A stretch of 64,000 bases of DNA, taken from the NCBI GenBank assembly GCA_009702325.1, contig WLID01000006.1, positions 1-64,000 of the forward strand. Direction: 5' to 3'. Under the pieces are notes generated by a model. The model made no database searches. It had not been told where the DNA came from and saw only the letters and a list, made by a program, of their open reading frames with translations. This document shows positions 53,898 through 61,918 of the stretch, one piece after another. The DNA comes from Actinomycetota bacterium. GTDB lineage: Bacteria > Actinomycetota > Thermoleophilia > Gaiellales > Gaiellaceae. Both the position numbers and the translations under genes were made by a program. Within the stretch, counting starts at the first letter, position 1; every line of letters begins with the position of its first letter.

Positions 53898-55630
53898 GCA
53901 GTCCTCCTCAGATCGCGGGTAGCCGCCTCGTCGAGCTCGGCTCGGCCGGAACTCAGGTCGACGGCGACGCGGTAGATGTCACGAGCGCGCTCGGCACTCA
54001 CTTTTCCTTCGCGGACGTCGCGCACTACCCGTTCGGGATCGCGCTTCTCGGCGGGGCCGTAGCCACCGCCTCCGCAGGTTCGGCAGCTCACGATGTCGCC
54101 CGGCTCGAGCTCAACGGTCGACTTCGCGTTCAAACGGATCTCCTCACCGTTGCGGATCACGACGTACTCCGCCTTCAGGCCGGATTGGCCACCGAAGGCG
54201 CCCCATGGGCCAGCCTTGTCGCGGTCGGCGAGCACGGTGAAGGTCGTGTGGCGGTCGAAGAGGTAGTCCTTGCGGAGGCCGAGGCCGCCACGGAAGGTTC
54301 CGGGGCCGTCGGAGTTCTCGACGAGCGAGAGGCCGACGATGCGTACCGGGTAGTTCAGCTCGGTCTCTTCGATCGGGGCGTTCTCGGTGTTCTGGCCGTG
54401 CGCCTGGACGGCATCGGGGCCGTCGCTCGCATGTCTGCCCCCGTACCCCCCCGCGAAGGTGTCGTAGAAGCACGTGTACTTCCCGGCCTCGATGTCGAGG
54501 GAGCCGAATCCGGCCTGCGCCATCATCCCCTTCGTTCCCGCGGGGAGCTGGTCGGGCATCGAAGGGATGAGCGCCTTGAAGATGATTTCGACGAGCCGCG
54601 TTTGGGTCTCCCAGCCACCGACGACCGGTGCGGGCCAGGTGCAGTTTGCGACGGTCCCGGGTGGGGCATCGAGCGAGAGCAGCCGGTAGAAGCCGTCGTT
54701 GACGGGCGTATCTGGGTCGAGCAGGCACTTCACGGCGTAGGCGCACGCGGAGTAGGTCATCGCGTAGGTCGCGTTAACCGGAGCGCGGCGCTGCGGATCG
54801 CAGCCCGCGAAGTCGAAGTGGACGCCATCGGGGCGCAGCTCAACCTTTGCGCGCAGGTAGACGGTCTCGTCGGTGTAGCCGTCGGTGTCGACGAACCCTT
54901 CGCATTCGTAGACACCGTGCGGAAGCTTGGCGAGCTCGGCGCGGGCGCGGCGCTCGGTGTACAAGACGAGCTCGTCCATCGTGCGCAGGAGCAGGTCGCT
55001 CCCGTGCCGCGCTGCGAGCTCGGTGATCCTGCGGACACCGGTGTTGTTTGCCGCGACTTGTGCGCGCAGGTCGCCGGCGGTCTCGTGCTTCGACCGGATC
55101 TGCGACAGGACGAGCTTGAAGATGTCCTGCACGATCTTTCCTTCACGGACGATCTTGACCGGCGGGATGATCACGCCTTCCTGGAAGACCTCGCGGAATG
55201 CCCCGATGCTTGCGGGGGCGCCGCCGCCGACATCGACGTGGTGGGCGATGTTGGCGACGTAGCCGAGCAGAACGCCCTCGTGGTAGACAGGCGCGATCAG
55301 CGTGACGTCGTTCAAGTGCACGCCGCTCGGGTACGGGTCGTTCGTGATGATCATGTCGCCTTCGGCGATGTTCTCGGGGCCGTACGTGCGGATCGCCCGA
55401 GGCGTCTGCTGCACCATCGAGCCGAGGTGCACTGGTTGCGCGAATCCCTGCGCGATCGCGCGGAGGTCACGATCAAAGAAGCACGTCGAAAAGTCGGATC
55501 GCGTCTTGATGTTTGTCGAGTACGCGCTGCGCTTGAGCGCGAGCACCATCTCGTCGGTGGCGGCGATCAAGGCGTTCCGGATCACCTCGAAGGAGATCGG
55601 ATCGACGCCGACACCGGTTGTGCTGCTCAT
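53894..55630 (-). CDS. hyuB: hydantoinase B subunit HyuB (copy 1)
   Basis: 578 residues. HyuB pairs with HyuA in the ATP-dependent opening of lactams or hydantoins. RSDFSTCFFD, TNDPYPSGVHLND, ANIAHHVDVGG and FAGGYGGRH-type segments define the family. Length normal. It overlaps the HyuA1 start by 4 nt and the HyuB2 stop by 4 nt. It is strikingly like HyuB2 in every motif (for example GAFREVFQEGVIIPP in both), so the two arose by a recent tandem duplication. The second subunit copy could allow mixed complexes with HyuA1 and HyuA2. Confidence 0.9.
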   Translation of the reverse strand: MSSTTGVGVDPISFEVIRNALIAATDEMVLALKRSAYSTNIKTRSDFSTCFFDRDLRAIAQGFAQPVHLGSMVQQTPRAIRTYGPENIAEGDMIITNDPYPSGVHLNDVTLIAPVYHEGVLLGYVANIAHHVDVGGGAPASIGAFREVFQEGVIIPPVKIVREGKIVQDIFKLVLSQIRSKHETAGDLRAQVAANNTGVRRITELAARHGSDLLLRTMDELVLYTERRARAELAKLPHGVYECEGFVDTDGYTDETVYLRAKVELRPDGVHFDFAGCDPQRRAPVNATYAMTYSACAYAVKCLLDPDTPVNDGFYRLLSLDAPPGTVANCTWPAPVVGGWETQTRLVEIIFKALIPSMPDQLPAGTKGMMAQAGFGSLDIEAGKYTCFYDTFAGGYGGRHASDGPDAVQAHGQNTENAPIEETELNYPVRIVGLSLVENSDGPGTFRGGLGLRKDYLFDRHTTFTVLADRDKAGPWGAFGGQSGLKAEYVVIRNGEEIRLNAKSTVELEPGDIVSCRTCGGGGYGPAEKRDPERVVRDVREGKVSAERARDIYRVAVDLSSGRAELDEAATRDLRRTA

Positions 55631-57360
55631 GCTGTCCTCCGCAGTTCGTTCGTGGATGCTTCGTCGACGCCGCGTCCATCGCTCGTAAGGGCGACGCGAT
55701 AGACGTCACGTGCGCGTGTCTCGCTGACTTTGCCTTCGAGCACGTCCTGGAGAACGTCGGCGGGAGCTCGCTCGGCGGGGTTGCCGTAGCCGCCGCCTCC
55801 GCAGGTGCGGTAGCTGATGACATCGCCAGCCTCAAGGTCGACGGTGCTCTTCGGGTCGAGCACGGTTTCGACGCCGTCTCGAATCAGGAGGTACTCGGCC
55901 GGTCGACCGGCAAAGCCGCCCATCACGCCCCAAGGGCCAGCCTTTGTCCGGTCGGCGAGGACGGTGAAGGTGGTGGGTCGATCGAACCGGAAATCTTTGC
56001 GGAGCCCAAGACCACCTCGGTGCTTCCCTGCGCCGTCGGAGTCCTCAACGAGCGACAGGCGGGCGATCTGCACGGGATAGTTGAGCTCGGTCTCTTCGAT
56101 CGGGGCGTTTTCGGTGTTCTGGCCGTGCGTCTGGACGGCGTCGGGGCCGTCGCTCCGCGACCTGCCGCCGTAGCCGCCACCGAACGTCTCAAGGAAGCAG
56201 TAGTACTCGCCAGTTACGGAGTCAATTCCGCCGAAGCCTGCGTGGCACATCATTGCCTTGGTGCCTGCCGGGAGCCGGTCGGGGAGCGAGGGGAGGAGCG
56301 CCTTGAAGATCACGTCCACGAGTCGCGTTTGGGTCTCCCAACCGCCGACGACCGGTGCGGGCCAGGTGCAGTTCGCGACCGTTCCCTTTGGCGCGTCAAC
56401 CGTGATCAGCCGGTAGAACCCGTCGTTCACGGGGGTGTCGGGGTCGATCAGACACTTCACTGCGTAGGCGCAAGCCGAGAACGTTTGCGCGTAGGTCGAG
56501 TTGACGGGGGCGCGGCGCTGAGGGTCACAGCCGTCCATGTCGAAGGTGACGCCGTCGGGGCGGAGCTCAACGCGGGCCTTGAGGTTCACGACCTCGTCGG
56601 TGTACCCGTCGGTATCGACGAACCCTGTCGCCTCATAGACACCATGCGGCAGAGCGGCGAGTTCAGCGCGAGCGCGACGCTCGGTGTAGTCGAGCAGCTC
56701 GTCCATCGTGCGCACGATCGTCTCGCGTCCGTGGCGCTCGACAAGCGACTGGATGCGCCGAACACCGGTGTTGTTCGCTGCTACCTGGGCGCGAAGGTCG
56801 CCGCCGGTTTCGTGCTTGGAACGGATCTGGGCAAGGAGCAGGCGGAAGACGTCCTCGACAATCACGCCGGCTTCGACGATGCGGATCGGCGGAATGATCA
56901 CGCCCTCCTGGAACACCTCGCGGAATGCTCCGACGCTTGCCGGGGCGCCGCCGCCGACATCGACGTGGTGGGCGATGTTCGCGACGTAGCCCAGCAGCTC
57001 ACCCTCGGCGAAGACCGGTGAGATCAACGAGATGTCGTTCAGGTGCACGCCGCTCGGGTACGGGTCGTTCGTGATGATCACGTCGCCGGGGCCAAGATTC
57101 TCAGGCCCGAAATCGAGGATTGCCCGTGGCGTCTGCTCAACCATCGAGCCGAGATGCACCGGCTGTGTGAAGCCTTGGGCGACCGCTCGAAGTTGTGCGT
57201 CGAAGAAGCAGGTGGAGAAGTCCGACCGGGTCTTGATGTTCGTGGAGTAGGCGCTCTTACGCAGCGAGAGCACCATCTCGTCGGTTGCGGCAATCAGGGC
57301 GTTCCGAATCACCTCGAAGGTGATCGGGTCGATGCCAACCCGATTAGTTCCGTCGGCCAT
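55627..57360 (-). CDS. hyuB: hydantoinase B subunit HyuB (copy 2)
   Basis: 577 residues, same family motifs as copy 1: RSDFSTCFFDAQLRAVAQG, TNDPYPSGVHLNDIS, ANIAHHVDVGG and the C-terminal RTCGGGGYGNPAERAP. The ATG at 57360 lies inside the last codons of hyuB3 (17-nt overlap). A GGAG-containing stretch lies about 10 nt upstream. Nothing in the sequence suggests inactivation, so both near-identical subunits are probably made. Confidence 0.9.
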   Translation of the reverse strand: MADGTNRVGIDPITFEVIRNALIAATDEMVLSLRKSAYSTNIKTRSDFSTCFFDAQLRAVAQGFTQPVHLGSMVEQTPRAILDFGPENLGPGDVIITNDPYPSGVHLNDISLISPVFAEGELLGYVANIAHHVDVGGGAPASVGAFREVFQEGVIIPPIRIVEAGVIVEDVFRLLLAQIRSKHETGGDLRAQVAANNTGVRRIQSLVERHGRETIVRTMDELLDYTERRARAELAALPHGVYEATGFVDTDGYTDEVVNLKARVELRPDGVTFDMDGCDPQRRAPVNSTYAQTFSACAYAVKCLIDPDTPVNDGFYRLITVDAPKGTVANCTWPAPVVGGWETQTRLVDVIFKALLPSLPDRLPAGTKAMMCHAGFGGIDSVTGEYYCFLETFGGGYGGRSRSDGPDAVQTHGQNTENAPIEETELNYPVQIARLSLVEDSDGAGKHRGGLGLRKDFRFDRPTTFTVLADRTKAGPWGVMGGFAGRPAEYLLIRDGVETVLDPKSTVDLEAGDVISYRTCGGGGYGNPAERAPADVLQDVLEGKVSETRARDVYRVALTSDGRGVDEASTNELRRTA

Positions 57361-59077
57361 CGCGCTCCTTCGTTGTTCCGTCGGTGTCGACTGTGAGGTC
57401 GTCGTGGAGGATGACGCCGTAGTCGGTGAACGCAGCGTGCCGGCTGACTTTGCCGTCGATTACGTCGTCGAGAACGTCTTGGGGATCCCGGTCGAGCGGG
57501 TTGCCCCAGCCGCCGCCACCTGCCATGTGGTGGATGTAGGTGTCGCCGTCACCGATCGTCATCGAGAACATCGACGGCAGCCGTGTCTCGGTGCCGTCGG
57601 GCGAAACGAGGGTGTTTGACGACAGCGAGCCGGGCATGCCGCCTTGCAGACCGTACGGTGGATGTGCCGCGCGATCGGAACGAACGATCAGCGAAGTCTC
57701 GGGGGTGAGGCAGCGCCAAGAGCGCTGAATCGCCAGGCCGCCGCGGTACTGTCCGGCGCCACCTGAATCAGGGATCAGGCCATAGCTCTCGACGAAGATC
57801 GGGAACTCCGACTCGGCAACCTCGACCGGAATGTTGGCAGCGAGGCTTGCCGGGTTGGTGAGGCCGTCGTTGCCGTCGTTGCGTGGGGTCGCTCCCCAGG
57901 TGCCAACGACGAGTTCGTAAAAGATGTAGCGGCCGGTGCCATCGGGGCGTTCGGCGCCGAATACGGCCAGCGTGTTGCCGCCTTCGCCAGCTGCACCCAC
58001 GCGCGTCGGGATCAGCTGCGCGATTGCGCCCTGCACGGCATCGAGCACGCGGAAGCCGGTGACCCCGCGCATCGATGAGGCGCCTGGCATGACGACATGG
58101 GCGATCGTGCCCGGTTTCGTGAGGATCGTGATCGGCCGGAAGGCACCCGAGGTGTTTGGCACCTCAACCTCAAGTGCGGCGCGCACGGCTTGGTAGACAC
58201 ACGCCTGCACGAACGAACGAGTGCTGTTCAGCGATCCGCGCACCATCGGTGCCGACTCAGTGAGGTCGGCGGTGACCTCGTCGCCATGGATCGTGACCGT
58301 CGCGTGGATCTTCACGTCACGTCGCTCGATTCCGTCGGAGTCGAGGTAGTCGGTGAAGCTCGCTGTGCCATCGGGCCACGCGGCGATCTCTTGGCGCACG
58401 AGCTTCTCGGTGTGTTCGATCAGGCCGTTCATCAGGTTCGCGAGCCCGTCGACGCCGTAGCGCGCTGCGAGTTCCTGAAGAGCGCGTTCGGCAACGGTGG
58501 TTGCCGCGATCTGTGCCGACATGTCACCGAGCGTCATGCGCGGGATGCGCACGTTGGCCTTGATCACCTCGAACACAGCCTCGACTGGTTCGCCGCGATC
58601 GAAGAGCCGCAACCACGGCAGCCGGATGCCCTCTTGGAAGATCTCGGTGTTGTCGCAGGCTGCCGAGCCAGGGAGGCGGCCGCCGACGTCGCCGTGGTGG
58701 GCGGTCGTCGTTGCAAAGCCGATCAACGTCTCTTCGTAGAAGACGGGGCGGAAGATGAAGATGTCCTGGAGGTGGATGCCGCCGTCGAACGGATCGTTCA
58801 TGACGAAAACATCGCCGGGCCTCAGCTTGTCGCCCCACTTGGCGAGTAGATGATCCATCGCGACGGGCACTGAGCCGAGGTGGAACGGCACCGTCACCGC
58901 CTGCGCGACCGTTTCGCCACGCGCATCGCAGAGTGCTGCGGAGAAGTCCATTCCGTCGCGGACGACGGTCGAGTGCGCGGTGCGGAAGATCGTCGTCGCC
59001 ATCTCATCGGCGATCGAAGCGAGAGCGTTGCCGACGATCTGCATCGTCACCGGGTCGATCGTGGTGTTTTCGCTCAC
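57344..59077 (-). CDS. hyuB: hydantoinase B subunit HyuB (copy 3, divergent)
   Basis: 577 residues. It keeps the HyuB frame (GMDFSAALCDARGETVAQA, MNDPFDGGIHLQD, TTAHHGDVGGRLPG) but is much less like copies 1 and 2: HHVDVGG is HHGDVGG and TNDPYPSG is MNDPFDGG, the form common in 5-oxoprolinase/acetophenone-carboxylase-type subunits. It lies directly after HyuA2, and the two probably form the pair, while copies 1 and 2 pair with HyuA1. GTG 59077 overlaps the hyuA2 stop. Upstream in-frame codons are hyuA2 antisense-like and rejected. Confidence 0.9.
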   Translation of the reverse strand: MSENTTIDPVTMQIVGNALASIADEMATTIFRTAHSTVVRDGMDFSAALCDARGETVAQAVTVPFHLGSVPVAMDHLLAKWGDKLRPGDVFVMNDPFDGGIHLQDIFIFRPVFYEETLIGFATTTAHHGDVGGRLPGSAACDNTEIFQEGIRLPWLRLFDRGEPVEAVFEVIKANVRIPRMTLGDMSAQIAATTVAERALQELAARYGVDGLANLMNGLIEHTEKLVRQEIAAWPDGTASFTDYLDSDGIERRDVKIHATVTIHGDEVTADLTESAPMVRGSLNSTRSFVQACVYQAVRAALEVEVPNTSGAFRPITILTKPGTIAHVVMPGASSMRGVTGFRVLDAVQGAIAQLIPTRVGAAGEGGNTLAVFGAERPDGTGRYIFYELVVGTWGATPRNDGNDGLTNPASLAANIPVEVAESEFPIFVESYGLIPDSGGAGQYRGGLAIQRSWRCLTPETSLIVRSDRAAHPPYGLQGGMPGSLSSNTLVSPDGTETRLPSMFSMTIGDGDTYIHHMAGGGGWGNPLDRDPQDVLDDVIDGKVSRHAAFTDYGVILHDDLTVDTDGTTKERDGRRN

Positions 59078-61134
59078 GGGCACTCCAGGACAAGCGTTTC
59101 GGTGGTCGGGTCGCGCCGCGCCGTCCAGCCTGGGCGAACAACAACGGTCGTGTCGTATTCGTCGATCAGCATCGGCCCCGCCTCGGGGGACTCCCCAACC
59201 GATGAGCGCGTGCGAACCGGCACGTCGATCCAATCGCCGCCAAGGAACGCACGTCGAGTTGCCTCTCGGGTTGGTGCCGTGTCGCCGACTTCGAGCCGGT
59301 CAACGGCGTTCGACGGGCCGAGGCCCGCGAGCCGCAACGCACGAATTTCAATCGGGGAGTCGTCCTCGCCCTTCACGCCGTAGAGCCGTTCGTGCTCGGT
59401 TTCAAACCGGTCGACCAGCTCGTTGAGGCGCTCGCGGGTGATGTGTCCGTCAGGAAGGTTGACTTCGACCTCCCACGTTTGGCCGCCGTAGCGCAGCTCG
59501 GCGGAGCGGATCCATTCGGGGACGGCGCCTTCGAGCTGGGGAGCAAGGCGTGTTTCGAGGTCGGCGAAGACGTCGATCACGAAGTTCGGATCGACCGTGC
59601 GTGCGTCGAGGTGGCACGTGAAGACGTCGTGGAACTCGGGGCGGGCAAAGAGCAGCCCGAGTGCGCTGAACAGGCCGGCGAGCGCGGGAACGAGGACGGT
59701 GCGGCACCCGAGTTCTTCGGCGAGACCAACAGCGTGCACCGGGCCGGCGCCGCCATAGGCGATGAGTGCGAACTCGCGCGGGTCACGTCCCTTCTCCGAC
59801 GACACCGAACGAAGGGCACGTGTCATGCGGGCGTTCGCGATCGCGTGAATACCGGCGGCCCCTTCCTGCAGCGAGAGTCCGAGCGGGGTTGCGATGCGGG
59901 CAAGCGCTGCTTCGGCAAGGTCGCGCGAGATCGTGATCTGGCCGTCGGCAACTGCACCGGCAGGCATGTAGCCGAGGTAGACGTTCGCGTCGGTGACGGC
60001 TGGTTCGGTGCCGCCTCGGCCGTAACAGGCTGGGCCAGGCGACGCGCCAGCGCTGCGCGGTCCGACCTGGAGCCCGCCCGCGGTGTCGAGCCAGGCGAGC
60101 GAGCCGCCGCCTGCACCGACTTCGGCGATGTCGATTGTCGGAATCCGCAGGAGTTCGCCCGAGCCGCGCATCAGGCGGCTTCCTGCCGAAAGTGAGCCGC
60201 CAGCTTCGTACTCGCGACCGCGAGAGACGGCGCCGTTCTCGATCAGCGAGGCCTTCGCTGTCGTCCCGCCCATGTCGAACGCGATCGCGTTGGCGTGCCC
60301 GAGGCGCCGAGCCATGCCGAGTGCCGCGACGACGCCTGCTGCTGGGCCCGATTCGAGGGCGAGCACGGGACGATGGGTCGCATCGACGGCGCTCATGACG
60401 CCGCCCGAGCTCTGCATGATCGTGAGCGGGGCGTTGACCCCACCCTGGTCGAGTCCGCGTCGAATGTCGGCGACGTAGCGGCCCATCAGCGGGCGAACGT
60501 AGGCGTTGACGACTGTGGTGGCGGTGCGTTCGTATTCGCGTTGCTCGCGCAGGATCTCGCTTGAGAGGGAGATCGTGACGTTCGGAAGCTCTTCGGCGAG
60601 GATCGCGCCTGCGAGTTGCTCGTGCTCCGGGAAGCGATAGGAGTGGAGGAAGCAGACGGCGACCGACTCGACGCCTGCGTCACGCATTGCCGCCGCGATC
60701 AGCCGAACTTCGGCCGGATCAAGCGCTGCAAGTACGCGACCATCGGCGGCGAGGCGTTCGTGCGCCTCGAAGCGGAGCCGACGTGGGACAAGCGGCTCGG
60801 GCTTCTGCCAAAACGAGTCGTACATGTGGGGAATGCGGAGCCGTCGGAGCTCCAGAACGTCCCGAAAACCGTACGTTGTGAGGAGGGCGGTCTTCGCTCC
60901 GCGATGCTCAAGCACAGCGTTCGTCGCGACCGTCGTTCCGTGGACAACCCCTGTGACGGTGCGGCCTGGCGCCTGCATCCCTGCGACGGCCTCAACGACT
61001 GCCGCGTCGTAGTTTGGTGGGGTCGAGAGGAGCTTTCGGATCGTTGCCGACCCATCTTGGGCCTGCAGGATCACGTCGGTGAACGTTCCTCCGACGTCGA
61101 CGCCAATGCGTGCGTTGTGTTCTGGGTGGCTCAT
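59074..61134 (-). CDS. hyuA: hydantoinase/oxoprolinase A subunit HyuA (copy 2)
   Basis: 686 residues. GVDVGGTFTDVIL, HGTTVATNAVLEHRGAKTA, GPAAGVVAAL, FDMGGTTAKASL, GAGGGSLAWLD and YGGAGPVHAVG are all present, so the ATPase site is complete. It is closest to the divergently transcribed HyuA3 at 61915 (both have VLEHRGAKTA and FRDVLELRR). It heads the ten-gene minus operon. The ATG at 61134 is 65 bp from the GntR start, so the spacer must contain both promoters. Confidence 0.92.
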   Translation of the reverse strand: MSHPEHNARIGVDVGGTFTDVILQAQDGSATIRKLLSTPPNYDAAVVEAVAGMQAPGRTVTGVVHGTTVATNAVLEHRGAKTALLTTYGFRDVLELRRLRIPHMYDSFWQKPEPLVPRRLRFEAHERLAADGRVLAALDPAEVRLIAAAMRDAGVESVAVCFLHSYRFPEHEQLAGAILAEELPNVTISLSSEILREQREYERTATTVVNAYVRPLMGRYVADIRRGLDQGGVNAPLTIMQSSGGVMSAVDATHRPVLALESGPAAGVVAALGMARRLGHANAIAFDMGGTTAKASLIENGAVSRGREYEAGGSLSAGSRLMRGSGELLRIPTIDIAEVGAGGGSLAWLDTAGGLQVGPRSAGASPGPACYGRGGTEPAVTDANVYLGYMPAGAVADGQITISRDLAEAALARIATPLGLSLQEGAAGIHAIANARMTRALRSVSSEKGRDPREFALIAYGGAGPVHAVGLAEELGCRTVLVPALAGLFSALGLLFARPEFHDVFTCHLDARTVDPNFVIDVFADLETRLAPQLEGAVPEWIRSAELRYGGQTWEVEVNLPDGHITRERLNELVDRFETEHERLYGVKGEDDSPIEIRALRLAGLGPSNAVDRLEVGDTAPTREATRRAFLGGDWIDVPVRTRSSVGESPEAGPMLIDEYDTTVVVRPGWTARRDPTTETLVLECP

Positions 61135-61144
61135 ACGGTAAGGT

Positions 61145-61168
61145 CGCGATATGAAATCGCAAATCGCG
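61145..61168. promoter_or_regulatory. candidate operator in the hyuA2/GntR divergent spacer
   Basis: CGCGAT (61145-61150) and ATCGCG (61163-61168) form an inverted repeat around a 12-bp spacer; ATCGC is also repeated at 61156-61160. It is the only dyad in the 64-bp gap between hyuA2 and the GntR gene, the place where a FadR/FCD-type autoregulator would bind. It has no resemblance to the ATTGTNNACAAT element of the other regulator. Confidence 0.4.
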
Positions 61169-61198
61169 GCGCGAGCATAACAGGGTGATGGGGTAAAG

Positions 61199-61918
61199 GT
61201 GAAGTCCGGACTCGAAATCGATCTCCCTGCCGAGCCGCTCGAAGCGATCTCGCCAATCGCACGAACCTCGGTGGAGCATCGTGTTGCTCAGACGCTGCGC
61301 GAGATGATCGTGACCGGCAAGCTCCCCGCAGGGACGCCGCTTGTGCAGCGCGAGCTGGCCGATCGGCTCGGGGTGTCGCAGACGCCTGTTCGGCTCGCGC
61401 TGATGGAGCTTGAGCGCGACGGCCTCGTCGCAGTTGGCGAGACCGGCCGAGCGATCGTGAGTCGCCTGACGCGAGAGGATCTCGAGGAGCTTTATGCCGC
61501 CCGCTACGGGTTGGAAGGCCTTGCGGCCCGGGCAGGGGCGCCCCGTGTCACCGATGGCGATCTCGTCGCGATGCATGCCGTCCTCGAGGATCTCGACAAC
61601 TTCGCTGCGGCACAGGACGTCGACGACTATCTCAGCGCCCGCTGGGACTTCCACTCGATCTGTTACCTCGCCTCCGGTCGCACGCGCCTTGTTGCGGAGG
61701 TCGAACGGCTCTTCTGGCGCGGCGATCGGTATCACCGCCTCGTTCTCTCAAGCCCTGAGCGGTTTGGCCGCTCGGTCGGCAACTACCACGCGTTCTTCGA
61801 GGCGTGTGAAGCACGCGATCCAGAACGCGCCGAAGCCGTCGTTCAAGACAGCATCCGGTGGGCGGTCTCGACCGCTGCCCCGACGCTGCCTTCGGAAGTG
61901 GAGGACCTCCCCGAGTGA
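61199..61918 (+). CDS. GntR-family regulator, FCD subfamily (second)
   Basis: 239 residues. The winged-helix N-terminus shows LREMIVTGKLPAGTPLVQRE and VSQTPVRLALMELERDGLV. The FCD domain keeps the Asp/His metal-site pattern (WDFHSICY, NYHAFFEA). It probably senses the substrate or a breakdown product of the hydantoinase pathway and controls hyuA2 and itself through the dyad in the shared spacer. The GTG start follows a purine-rich GGGGTAAAGG site. The stop overlaps the hyuA3 start (GTGA). Confidence 0.88.
   Translation: MKSGLEIDLPAEPLEAISPIARTSVEHRVAQTLREMIVTGKLPAGTPLVQRELADRLGVSQTPVRLALMELERDGLVAVGETGRAIVSRLTREDLEELYAARYGLEGLAARAGAPRVTDGDLVAMHAVLEDLDNFAAAQDVDDYLSARWDFHSICYLASGRTRLVAEVERLFWRGDRYHRLVLSSPERFGRSVGNYHAFFEACEARDPERAEAVVQDSIRWAVSTAAPTLPSEVEDLPE

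Noticed and set aside
51804-61134. Acetone carboxylase operon
   Set aside because: Alpha and beta homologues are present, but the small gamma subunit is not encoded, and the multiple HyuB copies do not match that operon layout.
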